Source: Bdellovibrionales bacterium (GTDB taxonomy: Bacteria > Pseudomonadota > Alphaproteobacteria > UBA9219). Taken from it: a stretch of DNA of 64,000 nt. Position 1 is the first letter of the stretch; each line of letters opens with the position of its first letter. A program made the translations under genes and the position numbers. Shown piece after piece: positions 9,708-18,523 of the stretch. The stretch lies in the NCBI GenBank assembly GCA_041662785.1, contig JBAZRW010000001.1:455781-519780 (forward strand). Direction: 5' to 3'. The notes under the pieces are model-generated. The model did no database searches and was not told the DNA's origin. It worked only from the letters and a program-made list of their open reading frames with translations.

Positions 9708-9746
9708 CGTCATTCCCGCGTCCTCGTCCCGCTGCTCGGGATGACG
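9708..9746. repeat. Short intergenic palindrome of the CGTCAT...ATGACG family
   Basis: CGTCATTCCCGCG at the left and GCTCGGGATGACG at the right form an imperfect hairpin between the convergent pgk and anthranilate synthase genes. It may double as a transcription barrier. It shares its ends with the longer elements elsewhere in the window. Confidence 0.65.
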
Positions 9747-9747
9747 G

Positions 9748-11622
9748 TCATGCCATCAGGCCCATTATCACATCGCGGATAATCCGCACGCCGTTGGTGG
9801 TGAGGATAGATTCGGGATGGAATTGCAGCCCCACAAAGCGTGCCGCGCCCCCTGTGCTGCGTAGCGCGTGAACCTCGCCCGTTTGCGCATCAAAGCTGAC
9901 GTCCATACCCTGCGGCAACGCGGCTCCATCCACTTTGCCCGCAAAGGTGTTGTAAAAACCAACGCGTTCTGGTTCGCCCCACAGATCAATCAGCTCTTGT
10001 GCGCCTTGAAACGGCCTTTGCTTTTTTACAAGAGGTAGGCCAAGGACGTTGCACAGAATCTGATGCCCAAGGCAAATACAAAACAGCGGTTTTTTAGTTT
10101 CAATAAAAGTGCGGCATAGCACGGTGGCCTTGGCGATGCGCGCATTCTCCCTATCGCGCGGATCCCCCGGGCCGGGGCCTAGCACGATCAAATCGGCGTC
10201 GTCCGTGGCGGCATCATAAGCCGCGTTCATCACAATCTTGGGGATCATGCCCAGCGGGCGGATCATATGCGCCAGCATGCGCGTGAAGTGATCCTCATTA
10301 TCGATGATCGTCACCTTCTTGCCGATGAGGCGCGGGTCGGGATGCCGCGCATCACTTTGATCCTCGATCCAAAAGCGCGAAAGCTTGGCGTTGCGTGAGG
10401 ACAGCTTAATCATCATGTCCTCGCCATACACTTGCTCGCCAAGCCGATAGAGCGGCTCGTTCGAGCCTGCGCGAAAGCCTAGCGCCGCCAGCATCCCACG
10501 AGCCTTCGCCGCCGTTTCAGCGGTTTCGCTTTCGGGATCGCTGTCCTTTACAATCGTTGCGCCCGCGCTGATGGAAAAAGAACCGTCCAGCGCGATTTCG
10601 GCCATGCGGATCGTGATGGGCGAATCCAGCATATCTCTCCCGCTCGTATCGCGACCCAGAAGAGCCAAGGCACTGCCATAATAACCACGCGATTGTTCGT
10701 TATAGCGGTAATTGATACGGCAGGCGTTCTCGATGGGACTGCCCACCACGGTGGCCGCGAACATGCTCTCGCGCAGCATATCGACCACATCGCGATCCGA
10801 TTGTCCCGCTAAGACATACTCCGTGTGGATCAGCTTAGACATTTCCTTGATCATCGGGCCGACGACTTGGCCGCCCGCTGTGCACACTTCGGCCATCATC
10901 TTCAGCTCTTCATCCACGACCATGAGTAGCTCAAAGATTTCCTTTTGATCACCAAGGAAGCCTTGCAGGGCGGGCAGCGCGGCGGCGTGGTCATGCTCCA
11001 TCTTACGGAAAGTGCCGCTGATGGGGTTCATCTTCACGTTGCCGCCCTTAACCGACAAATGCCTCTCTGGCGTTGCGCCGATAAAATAGCGATCACCCGT
11101 GAAGTATAGGAAGGCCCAGTATGTGCCGTATTCATTTTCCAGCAGACGGCGATAGACGGACAAAGCCTTCGCGCGATCAAACGCCGCAATGCGGCCGCGA
11201 TAGGTGCGCGGTACGACAAAGTTGCAGCCTTCGCCGTTGCCGATCTCGTCGTCAATAATCCGGCGCACCATCGCGGCAAAGCCCGCATCGTCGGGGGTGA
11301 ACGCGCCCTCGCCGTCCATGACGAGCGTGTTATCGGGCAAAAGCGCGAGCAGTTGGTCTAGCGCGATGCTGTCTTGTTCCTTGACGTTCAGGCACAGGAT
11401 CTTTTCGTTTTTGTGCCGCGCCTGAAAACCAAGCTCTTCCACTTGGCGAAAGGGCAGAATGCTTAGCGTATCGAAGGTTTCTTGGGCGGGCGTTTCTTTG
11501 CGGCGTGGAATGCCTTCCAGCTTATCCAGCGCGGCGAGCGAGCCGGACAGGCACAAAACGGTGTCTGCGGCTTGGCGGCGGATCAGGGCAAACGGCTCTG
11601 TGGTGGTCAAGAAGTTGATCAT
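9748..11622 (-). CDS. Fused anthranilate synthase (TrpE-TrpG type, PhzE-like architecture)
   Basis: The protein has an N-terminal chorismate-binding domain (about 1-400) and a C-terminal class I glutamine amidotransferase (about 430-624). Chorismate-enzyme landmarks are IGATPERHLS, MNPISGT and SPIENACR. The amidotransferase has CICLGHQ with the nucleophilic Cys and FHPES with the catalytic His. Together they would make anthranilate, or aminodeoxyisochorismate, from chorismate and glutamine. The start is the ATG at 11622 (MINFLTTTEPF) behind AAGAGAG; a longer frame adds 22 poor residues. The length of 624 residues and the GEGCNFV...RRLLENEYGTYW region remind me of PhzE-type enzymes more than of the roughly 730-residue rhizobial TrpE(G). 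No other trp or phz gene is nearby, so the product is uncertain. Confidence 0.85.
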   Translation of the reverse strand: MINFLTTTEPFALIRRQAADTVLCLSGSLAALDKLEGIPRRKETPAQETFDTLSILPFRQVEELGFQARHKNEKILCLNVKEQDSIALDQLLALLPDNTLVMDGEGAFTPDDAGFAAMVRRIIDDEIGNGEGCNFVVPRTYRGRIAAFDRAKALSVYRRLLENEYGTYWAFLYFTGDRYFIGATPERHLSVKGGNVKMNPISGTFRKMEHDHAAALPALQGFLGDQKEIFELLMVVDEELKMMAEVCTAGGQVVGPMIKEMSKLIHTEYVLAGQSDRDVVDMLRESMFAATVVGSPIENACRINYRYNEQSRGYYGSALALLGRDTSGRDMLDSPITIRMAEIALDGSFSISAGATIVKDSDPESETAETAAKARGMLAALGFRAGSNEPLYRLGEQVYGEDMMIKLSSRNAKLSRFWIEDQSDARHPDPRLIGKKVTIIDNEDHFTRMLAHMIRPLGMIPKIVMNAAYDAATDDADLIVLGPGPGDPRDRENARIAKATVLCRTFIETKKPLFCICLGHQILCNVLGLPLVKKQRPFQGAQELIDLWGEPERVGFYNTFAGKVDGAALPQGMDVSFDAQTGEVHALRSTGGAARFVGLQFHPESILTTNGVRIIRDVIMGLMA

Positions 11623-11766
11623 GGCTTTTTCTCTCTTTTTAAAAAGGAAGGATGCGTGAGCGCGAAAAGGAACACGCCACACCGGCAAAGGCGTTTGGCC
11701 CTACCGCCATCGCCCTTGCGTTGCGAGAAAAAGAGAAAAAGAAAAAAGCATGCGCGTTTTTTATTC

Positions 11767-12654
11767 CTACTTGCACTTTAACTTAGAGCGTTCTTGATCC
11801 GCACGGGCGCGGATCGTCGGCGCGGCGTTGGGATATTTGCTTTTAAGCGCCGACAGGGTGTTGCACGCGTCCTCGGTCTTTTCGATGGAACCCAAAGACA
11901 TTGCCATCTTCAAAAGAGAATCGGGGGCCTTGGTTCCCTTGGGGTTTTGCTGATACGCCTCGGCAAAGGCCGCGGCAGCATCACCAAACTTGGCGCGAAC
12001 ATAATACGTCTCGGCATGCCAGTACTTGGCGTTATCGATCAGCCTGTCTTTGGGGTTCTTGGCGATAAAGCTTTTGAACGCTTTTTCGGCTTCATCGTAA
12101 TTGGCTTGGCGCAACAGACCAAACGCGCGTTCGTATTGCTCTTGTGGGGTCAGGCCATAATCGGCGGGCTTGGCGGGCAGCGGCGGCGCTTTGGCTCCTG
12201 CCACTGCGCCTGTAACTTTATCGCCGCGCACTTTGACGCCGCCCAGTGTGCCGGAAACGGGGGCTTGATCAGGCTCCGGAATGCCCGTTGCCGTAGGCTC
12301 ATCCTCATCACGGTAGGGGGATGGTGTGCCCGATGCAGACGGAAGCAGGGGGGGGGCAGCCGCAGGGATCGCGGCGGGCGGAACGCTTTCCAACTTGGTC
12401 AGGCGCGCATCGGCATCTGACTGCATTTTCTGCAACGCCGTATCAATGCGGCGCATGGCATAATCGATTTGCTCGACCTTGCCTGTTAGGGCACGCATTT
12501 GATCTTCAACAACGGACAGGCGCATTTCCATGCCTGTGCTGGCGGCGTTGGCGGCATAGGGGGCTTCCTCGTCTTGAGCGGCGCAGAGTGGTGGCGCAAC
12601 AAGCACAAGGGCAATCATAAGGGCGGACGAGGCGAGGAGGGGATGTTTGATCAT
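11767..12654 (-). CDS. cpoB: Tol-Pal accessory protein CpoB (YbgF family)
   Basis: This is a periplasmic protein that links Tol-Pal outer-membrane constriction with peptidoglycan synthesis in the family's model. A signal peptide (MIKHPLLASS...CAAQ) precedes a predicted coiled coil (about residues 40-80), a Pro/Ala-rich linker, and a C-terminal TPR-like region of YbgF type (YERAFGLLRQANYDEAEKAF, then the KYWHAETYY repeat). The start at 12654 gives the best signal peptide; an ATG at 12693 is possible. Both ribosome-binding sites are weak. In most proteobacteria the gene follows tolB-pal; here no tol gene is adjacent in the window. Confidence 0.85.
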   Translation of the reverse strand: MIKHPLLASSALMIALVLVAPPLCAAQDEEAPYAANAASTGMEMRLSVVEDQMRALTGKVEQIDYAMRRIDTALQKMQSDADARLTKLESVPPAAIPAAAPPLLPSASGTPSPYRDEDEPTATGIPEPDQAPVSGTLGGVKVRGDKVTGAVAGAKAPPLPAKPADYGLTPQEQYERAFGLLRQANYDEAEKAFKSFIAKNPKDRLIDNAKYWHAETYYVRAKFGDAAAAFAEAYQQNPKGTKAPDSLLKMAMSLGSIEKTEDACNTLSALKSKYPNAAPTIRARADQERSKLKCK

Positions 12655-12725
12655 GGCGGGGTTCCCAATCGAATCAGTGTCTTTTTTCATCATAGCGCCG
12701 TTGTCCAGAAAGCCAACCTTGAGGT

Positions 12726-13400
12726 TTAAGGCAAGCGTTGGCCAAACAGAGCCGTTCCTATTCGCACATGGCTTGCGCCGTGGGTGATGGCTTCCTCAAA
12801 ATCCGCGCTCATGCCCATGCTGACCTGCGCAAGGTTGTGCTGGTCGGCCAGCTTTTTCAGGGCGGCAAAGAAGGGCGCGGGATCCTGATCCTTAGGAGGA
12901 AGTGCCATCAATCCGTCAATTTTAAGGCCAAGCGCTTGGCAGGCCCCTAAAAACGCCGCAACCTCTTCTGGCGGAATGCCCGCTTTTTGCGGCTCCGCCC
13001 CGATATTGACCTCAATGAGCAAGCGCGGCGTGCGACCCTGTTTCTTCATCTCCCTAGCCAGCGCCTGCGCCAGCTTGGGTCGGTCAAGCGTCTCGATCAC
13101 GTCAAAAAGGCCAACGGCTTCAGGGACTTTGTTGGTCTGCAGGGGGCCGATCAGGTGTAGTTTTAACTCAGGATAGCGGGTTTTAAGGGCCGGAAACTTG
13201 GCCGCCGCCTCCTGCACCCTGTTTTCGCCAAAAACGCGCTGCCCTGCCGCCAAAGCCGCCTCGATAGCCTCGATAGCCTCGACGGGCTGCGTCTTGCTGA
13301 CAGCCACAAGGGTCACAGAGGCAGCGCCCCGCCCCGCCTTTTGGCAGGATTCTTCGATTTTTTGGGAAACAAGGGCCAGATTTTTGGCAAAGGTGGTCAT
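12726..13400 (-). CDS. YggS family pyridoxal-phosphate homeostasis protein
   Basis: This is a PLP-binding protein of the YggS/PROSC family, which buffers PLP and has no known catalytic activity. The PLP lysine lies in VAVSKTQP; other family features are VFGENRVQEA, LIGPLQTNK, MGMSADFEEAI and the C-terminal HVRIGTALFG. The length of 224 residues is normal. The ATG at 13400 is preceded by GGCGGG; a TTG 12 codons upstream is less likely. It diverges from gatB, with about 90 nt between the starts. Confidence 0.92.
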   Translation of the reverse strand: MTTFAKNLALVSQKIEESCQKAGRGAASVTLVAVSKTQPVEAIEAIEAALAAGQRVFGENRVQEAAAKFPALKTRYPELKLHLIGPLQTNKVPEAVGLFDVIETLDRPKLAQALAREMKKQGRTPRLLIEVNIGAEPQKAGIPPEEVAAFLGACQALGLKIDGLMALPPKDQDPAPFFAALKKLADQHNLAQVSMGMSADFEEAITHGASHVRIGTALFGQRLP

Positions 13401-13493
13401 GCCCGCCAAAATAAAGATGCCATGAGCGTTTGACAACAGCTTATTAGAAACGCAAATTAGCGCGTCTTTGGTTTTTTATCTTTTGGAGTGATG

Positions 13494-14948
13494 ATGGCAT
13501 ACGTTCAGGGGCAGACAGGCGAGTGGGAGATGGTGATCGGGCTTGAGGTTCATGCTCAGGTGACCTCGAAGGCCAAGTTGTTTTCCGGCGCAAGCGCGGC
13601 TTTCGGCGGCGCGCCCAACGCGCATGTCTCGCTGGTCGATGCGGGCTTTCCGGGCATGCTTCCCGTCATCAACAAATACTGCGTCGAGCAAGCGGTGCGC
13701 ACAGGCCTTGGCCTGAAGGCGCAGATCAACCTGACTTCCGTCTTTGATCGCAAAAACTATTTCTATGCCGATTTGCCCAACGGCTATCAGATCAGCCAGT
13801 TCACGCAGCCCATCGTCGGCAAGGGCGAGATCATCCTTGACCTTGAGGGCGGCAAGTCGCGCACGGTCGGCATTACGCGCCTGCATCTTGAACAGGACGC
13901 GGGCAAAAGCATGCACGACCAAAGCCCCACGGAAACCTTTGTGGATTTAAACCGCGCGGGCGTGGCGCTGATGGAAGTGGTGTCTGAGCCCGACATGCGC
14001 AGTGGCGAAGAAGCCGCCGCGTACCTGAAGAAGCTACGTGCTATCGTGCGTTATCTGGGCAGTTGCGATGGTAATATGGAGGAAGGCTCCATGCGTTGCG
14101 ACGTGAACATCTCTATGCGCCGCGTCGGGGTCACGACGCTCGGCACGCGCTGTGAGATCAAGAACGTGAACTCCATCCGCTTTGTGATGCAGGCGATTGA
14201 CTATGAAGCGCAGCGTCAGGTGGAGATCCTTGAGGCCGGTGGGGAGGTCAAGCAGGAAACGCGCCTGTGGGACACGGGCAAGGGCATCACGCGTGCCATG
14301 CGCTCAAAGGAAGAGGCGCACGATTACCGCTATTTCCCCGATCCCGATTTGTTGCCGCTCGTTCTGGACGCGGCGTGGGTGGACGCGATCAAAGAGACAC
14401 TGCCGGAATTGCCCGATGAAAAGAAGCAGCGCTTTATCAGCGAATACGGCCTGACCGACTATGACGCCTCGGTGTTGGTCGCGGAAAAGGCGAGCGCCGA
14501 TTTCTTTGAAACGGTGGCCAAGGGTCGTGATGGCAAGCTGGCCGCCAACTGGTTGACGAGTGAGCTGTTCGGCGCGCTCAATAAAATGGGCAAGTCGATT
14601 GAGGAAAGCCCCATCAGTGGTGAGGCTCTGGGCGGCCTGATCGAGCTGATCAGCAACGATACGATTTCGGGACGCATCGCCAAGGACGTGTTTGCCGAGA
14701 TGCTGGCCAGCGGCAAACCCGCCGCGCAAATTGTCGAGGAAAAAGGTCTGCGGCAGGTCACGGACATGGGCGCGATTGGCGCGGAGATCGACAAGATTCT
14801 GGCCGCGAATGGCGATAAGGTGGCCGAGTATCGCGCGGGCAAGGACAAGCTGTTCGGCTTTTTCGTCGGCCAAGTGATGAAGGCCACGGGCGGCAAGCTC
14901 AACCCCGCCATGCTGAATGATACACTGAAAGAAAAATTGAAAGGGTAA
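13494..14948 (+). CDS. gatB: Aspartyl/glutamyl-tRNA(Asn/Gln) amidotransferase subunit B
   Basis: GatB binds misacylated Glu-tRNA(Gln) or Asp-tRNA(Asn) and, in the GatCAB complex, activates it for amidation. The sequence is clear: [10 protein letters not shown] at the N-terminus, [54 protein letters not shown] and the C-terminal YqeY-like helical tail ending in KATGGKLNP. The 484 residues are full length. GGAG at 13485-13488 fits the ATG at 13494, with ATG 13491 as an alternative. gatC and gatA are not next to it, so the operon is split in this genome. Confidence 0.96.
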   Translation: MAYVQGQTGEWEMVIGLEVHAQVTSKAKLFSGASAAFGGAPNAHVSLVDAGFPGMLPVINKYCVEQAVRTGLGLKAQINLTSVFDRKNYFYADLPNGYQISQFTQPIVGKGEIILDLEGGKSRTVGITRLHLEQDAGKSMHDQSPTETFVDLNRAGVALMEVVSEPDMRSGEEAAAYLKKLRAIVRYLGSCDGNMEEGSMRCDVNISMRRVGVTTLGTRCEIKNVNSIRFVMQAIDYEAQRQVEILEAGGEVKQETRLWDTGKGITRAMRSKEEAHDYRYFPDPDLLPLVLDAAWVDAIKETLPELPDEKKQRFISEYGLTDYDASVLVAEKASADFFETVAKGRDGKLAANWLTSELFGALNKMGKSIEESPISGEALGGLIELISNDTISGRIAKDVFAEMLASGKPAAQIVEEKGLRQVTDMGAIGAEIDKILAANGDKVAEYRAGKDKLFGFFVGQVMKATGGKLNPAMLNDTLKEKLKG

Positions 14949-15000
14949 GCTGCCCCGTTCTTTCTTTCCTTCACGTTATGCCCCCTCTTGTCTTTGTGGC

Positions 15001-16536
15001 TTATAGCTCCTTTTTCGGGAACGGGAGCAGTTTGCCTCGTGTGCGGGGCGGTTGGGTTTCATTGGGGTATATCGGGCGCGCTATTTCAAAGGTGCCTGAG
15101 CGATAGTTGAAGGAGGGAACATGCTGAGCCGTTAGGTGGCGTGTTCTTTCCAAGAATGTTTCAGGCGTTATCTGACCCGTCAGTGTGTCCGCGATATAAT
15201 TTGCCTCTAAAGACTGGCTGACGGCATCGATCATAAGCTCAAGGATATCCTCAACGGAGCCGGCGTTGCCAAATTTTTTGCCCATGCGTTTTTGGGCGGA
15301 GCCAAGGATTTTTGAAACGCTCGTTAAGGCGTTCGGCGTGATAGTGTAGTCACGGGCCTTAGTCTTGACCTGCATAATCTTGCACAAGGTGTCGATGGAA
15401 TAAGGCTCAATCTCAAAACGATAGGGGAAACGTCGTGCAAGCCCTTCATTGGCGTTGAGGAGGGCTGTGATGCCGTCAGGGTAACCGGAGAGGACAAAAA
15501 CAGTCCCGCTGTTGATATTGCGTTCATGACTGACAAGGGCGGTGATGAAATCGATGGCCGATTCTTGAAAGCTTGTTTTGCTGCCTTGTGCAAGACGATC
15601 AAACTCATCGAGAACGATAATGCCGCCGCGACCGACGGCCATCAGTTGTTCAATGTTTTTTTCTGTGTGCCCCGTGTAGGGACCGATCAGTTGGTGGGAA
15701 ATGGCAAAGATCGTCTTCTTTTCAGGCAGAAGGCCACTGGCAGACAGGAGCTCTCCGGCAATACGAGAAAGGGTTGTTTTGCCAACCCCAGGAGGTCCTG
15801 ACAAAATAATGTTATTGAAGCGACCCCCCTCGTTTCTCTTGGTCGCTTGCGCCCGTGCTTTGTCATAGGACGATCGAATGACCATGCCATAGATTCTTTT
15901 CTTAATGTCATTCAGACCGATAATGTCGGTAAGATGCCTTAGTGCGTCTTGGTAGGGTACCTTGTCGTGTTGAATGACTTCGAATTTATCTATGCTTTTT
16001 GAGGGGGCGGCCGCTGAGTCAGGGGAAGGGCCGTTGGCGGCATCAGGATCACCCCTTTGCATTGCCTCAAGTTTTTGTTTTAGAAATTGGTTGACCATGG
16101 GAATGCCACACGCGGTAAGGCAGTCCTTGACCCATGGCTCATCAATCTTTTCAAGATTCTCTTTTAGGTATTTTAGTTTATTAAACGTGGCGTTTGATAT
16201 TGATCCTGTATCAAGCCTAAGACCAACCTCTAGGGCGTAGGAAGAAACAGTACTGTGGTTTGTAAGGGTTCCACAGACAACCAAGTTAAAAAGCCGTTGA
16301 TCTGGGTTGAGGTTGTTTGCTCCGAGGGCCACCCTAATGGGGTTGAACCCATGTTTTTTCAAGGACAATTTTTCGATTTCTGCCCTATAAAGTTTTTCGA
16401 GAAGATGCCGCTGTCCGTCACCCGATAATTTTGAATAGCGGCGAATGTATTTTTCATCCTTTTGCAAAAAATAAAAGGCAGGCATTTCCTTTGACTGAAT
16501 TTCATTAAGGAGGGCTTCTGCGTCACTTTTGCTCAT
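15001..16536 (-). CDS. CbbX/SpoVK-like AAA ATPase with an unknown N-terminal domain
   Basis: AGGAG lies just before the ATG at 16536. Residues 1-160 are a helical, charged region I do not recognise. A Ser/Pro/Ala-rich linker (about 165-182) leads into an AAA domain with Walker A GPPGVGKTT (247-255), the pore-region GPYTGHTEKN, Walker B IIVLDE (306-311), the sensor-1 segment VLSGYPD and the arginine-finger segment EGLARRFP. The C-terminal KFGNAGSVEDI resembles the FGNAR segment of CbbX-type remodelling ATPases. CbbX proteins activate Rubisco, and relatives serve type VII secretion or sporulation; no such genes are adjacent. It stands alone with a bidirectional terminator beyond its 5' end. The partner or substrate is unknown. 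Confidence 0.75.
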   Translation of the reverse strand: MSKSDAEALLNEIQSKEMPAFYFLQKDEKYIRRYSKLSGDGQRHLLEKLYRAEIEKLSLKKHGFNPIRVALGANNLNPDQRLFNLVVCGTLTNHSTVSSYALEVGLRLDTGSISNATFNKLKYLKENLEKIDEPWVKDCLTACGIPMVNQFLKQKLEAMQRGDPDAANGPSPDSAAAPSKSIDKFEVIQHDKVPYQDALRHLTDIIGLNDIKKRIYGMVIRSSYDKARAQATKRNEGGRFNNIILSGPPGVGKTTLSRIAGELLSASGLLPEKKTIFAISHQLIGPYTGHTEKNIEQLMAVGRGGIIVLDEFDRLAQGSKTSFQESAIDFITALVSHERNINSGTVFVLSGYPDGITALLNANEGLARRFPYRFEIEPYSIDTLCKIMQVKTKARDYTITPNALTSVSKILGSAQKRMGKKFGNAGSVEDILELMIDAVSQSLEANYIADTLTGQITPETFLERTRHLTAQHVPSFNYRSGTFEIARPIYPNETQPPRTRGKLLPFPKKEL

Positions 16537-16722
16537 AATAATCTCCTGACATTGAAAATTGTGACCTAATAATCAGGGGGAAAGTAACACGTCCGGCGAG
16601 GATGTGGAATTATTTTCATGCGGTGTGTGCAAAAAAACGCAACAATCTTTCAATGTGTTAGGGCTTATGCCGTGTCGGCGGGTCAGGGCAATCTAGCGAA
16701 AAGACGGCAGGCTAAGGGCCAA

Positions 16723-16755
16723 TAAAAACGCCACGGTTTTGCCGTGGCGTTTTTT
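16723..16755. terminator. Bidirectional rho-independent terminator
   Basis: CGCCACGG (16729-16736) pairs perfectly with CCGTGGCG (16742-16749) across TTTT, with A-rich sequence on the left and a T run on the right. On the minus strand it ends transcription of the 88-residue gene at 16787-17053. Confidence 0.85.
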
Positions 16756-16786
16756 CTCTGAGGGGGTGGTTGTTGTTTGGGTTCCT

Positions 16787-17053
16787 TTAGGCCTGTTGTC
16801 TCATTTCCTGATTCTGGTGCGCGAAATCTTCCATCAGGGATTCAAACTTGCGGCGGCGGCCACGGGTGGGGATGGTTTCGTCCTCATGCGCATGGGGCTC
16901 GCGGCTCGTCGTCATCAGCCCGTTGATTTCGGACAGGCAGCGTTGCAAGGTCATCACTTCGCGGAGCTCTTCTCGGTCGCTGATCTGGATCATGGCCAAT
17001 CGGTTTTCGATCATATCGATCAAAACGGATGCCGTATTTTTCGAGAGCATCAT
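16787..17053 (-). CDS. Small unknown protein, 88 residues
   Basis: The start is behind a strong AGGGGGG ribosome-binding site; the ATGs at 17053 and 17050 are both possible. It is an all-helical, charged protein (IDMIENRLAMIQISDREEL, then FESLMEDFAHQNQEMRQQ) with no signal or membrane segment. A perfect terminator follows its stop codon, which supports a real short transcript. I do not recognise a family. Confidence 0.6.
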   Translation of the reverse strand: MMLSKNTASVLIDMIENRLAMIQISDREELREVMTLQRCLSEINGLMTTSREPHAHEDETIPTRGRRRKFESLMEDFAHQNQEMRQQA

Positions 17054-17291
17054 AGCAACCCCCCTGTCAAAAAACTAAAACCTAAGTCGCCTCTAATACC
17101 TCTATTATTCGCCTAAAAACTTAAAATAAATTGAATAAAACGCTCGATATTATCGTTAACGTAACAATTATTTTTTGGGCTTGATGGGACGAGTCAATTG
17201 ACCCTTTGGTTAACGGGCTTTGGGGTTGTTTTACAAAGGCCCTCTGCTTATAACGATTGCCTCATCGAAATTACATCGCCACGGAGGGATT

Positions 17292-17729
17292 ATGTCTTCT
17301 TATGGAAACGATTTTGAGAAAAAACAGAAAAGCGGGACAAAAAAACTTTACACCCAAATTATTTTATTTGGCCTTGGGGGGAGCCTCCTTTTCGGCGTTG
17401 GAACAAGTGTATTGGTTGGCTCTTTCTTAAAGGCTGCGGGTGAGGTGGCGGCGCCGCTTGTGAAGAATAAATTCACAGCCTGTCTGCGAGATCATGGGAT
17501 AAACGACCTTTATTATAGCCTTGAGAAATCAAAAGAGAATCAGGTTGTTTTGATCGACAATTTAACAGGCGCAGAAGCGCTTTATGATTTCTCTCGAACG
17601 CCTGCGTCGCTAACGACGACAGAAAAGGGAAAAATAGATTATGATAAACTGCCGAAAAAGGATCGGGATCACTTTCGGGACGTTAATGCCTGCAACCAAC
17701 TTGGCCCCATCGTGCTGTTGCTAAAATAG
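17292..17729 (+). CDS. Unknown single-pass membrane protein, 145 residues
   Basis: The ATG at 17292 has CGGAGGGA upstream and is clearly better than an upstream TTG that would add 24 residues. A charged N-terminus (to about residue 20) is followed by one hydrophobic helix (about 22-45) and a mostly soluble C-terminal domain of about 95 residues with three cysteines. The A+T content is higher than in neighbouring genes. The AT-rich 17054-17291 gap upstream is likely to hold its promoter. Function unknown. Confidence 0.6.
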   Translation: MSSYGNDFEKKQKSGTKKLYTQIILFGLGGSLLFGVGTSVLVGSFLKAAGEVAAPLVKNKFTACLRDHGINDLYYSLEKSKENQVVLIDNLTGAEALYDFSRTPASLTTTEKGKIDYDKLPKKDRDHFRDVNACNQLGPIVLLLK

Positions 17730-17751
17730 AGGGTTATCGTGAGGGAAGGAC

Positions 17752-18111
17752 TTAGGCCTTCCCGACCAGCGCGGCGATAGAGGCCACGCGGCCTTGCAAA
17801 TGATTGACGGCAGCGACCATCAAATCCTCATCGCTTTTGCGTCCCGTCGTTGCGAGTTTGCGCGTTTCGATCAACTCGTCAGCCAGCAAAAGGCAGGTTA
17901 GCATAAATAGGCGTGTTTCGCTGGCATTCGTTCCCTTGCCCGCGACTTCATTGATCTTGCTGTCCACTAGTTTGACGAGTTCGGCTAGCTTGCGCTCTTC
18001 CCCCGCGTCGCACGCCACAATGTATTCAAGCCCATGCAGTGTAACGCTGACCTTGGCCAGAACGGGCAGGGTCGGTTCTTTTTTGGCATCTTTTGCGTCT
18101 TGTTTAGCCAT
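17752..18111 (-). CDS. zapA: Cell division protein ZapA
   Basis: ZapA bundles FtsZ filaments at midcell. The N-terminal domain has the family's VSVTLHGLEYIVAC strand-turn-strand with an acidic helix after it (EERKLAELVKLVDSKI), followed by RLFMLTCLLLADEL and a C-terminal helix for dimerisation. The 119 residues are normal for alphaproteobacteria. It follows the 74-residue coiled-coil gene by 13 nt and is probably in one operon with it, divergent from tkt. No 6S RNA could be recognised downstream, where the next gene converges after 22 nt. Confidence 0.88.
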   Translation of the reverse strand: MAKQDAKDAKKEPTLPVLAKVSVTLHGLEYIVACDAGEERKLAELVKLVDSKINEVAGKGTNASETRLFMLTCLLLADELIETRKLATTGRKSDEDLMVAAVNHLQGRVASIAALVGKA

Positions 18112-18124
18112 GGTCAGGGTGTCC

Positions 18125-18349
18125 CTATCTTTTTAAAATCTTTTCAACGTGATCAATAGTTTGATCCAGACGCAAGGCGACCTTTTGCGTGACGGCTAAA
18201 ACGCCCGCTTCACGCGATTTGCTTTGCTTCAAAATATCATTCAGCTTCTTTTGGGACTCGGCGCGTGCAGCGACATCACAGCCGACAGTGTCCTCAAGGT
18301 CAGAGATGGTTTCATCAAGCTTTTCAAGAGCGGCTTTGAGGCGCTTCAT
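18125..18349 (-). CDS. Small coiled-coil protein preceding zapA (DUF4164-like)
   Basis: The 74 residues are almost entirely heptad-like helix (MKRLKAALEKLDETISDLED...). Small coiled-coil proteins of this kind often lie directly upstream of zapA and divergent to tkt in alphaproteobacteria; ZapB-like or DUF4164 labels are used for them. The gene overlaps no neighbour and ends 13 nt before the zapA start. The family call rests on gene position and coiled-coil pattern, so a role in division is inferred. Confidence 0.7.
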   Translation of the reverse strand: MKRLKAALEKLDETISDLEDTVGCDVAARAESQKKLNDILKQSKSREAGVLAVTQKVALRLDQTIDHVEKILKR

Positions 18350-18523
18350 TTTAAATCCTTTCGAATCGTCTCGATTCCGTATTAATCGAGTAAGACTAAA
18401 AGAAGGAGGGCCTCCCCGTCAACAGGGGATCACGCAAAAAGAGCAGAAAGGAACAGCCTTGCATTAACACCTCTTTTCCGGCATTTTGCGCCTTTCCTTC
18501 CTTTAAGTAAAAGAGATTATCTT

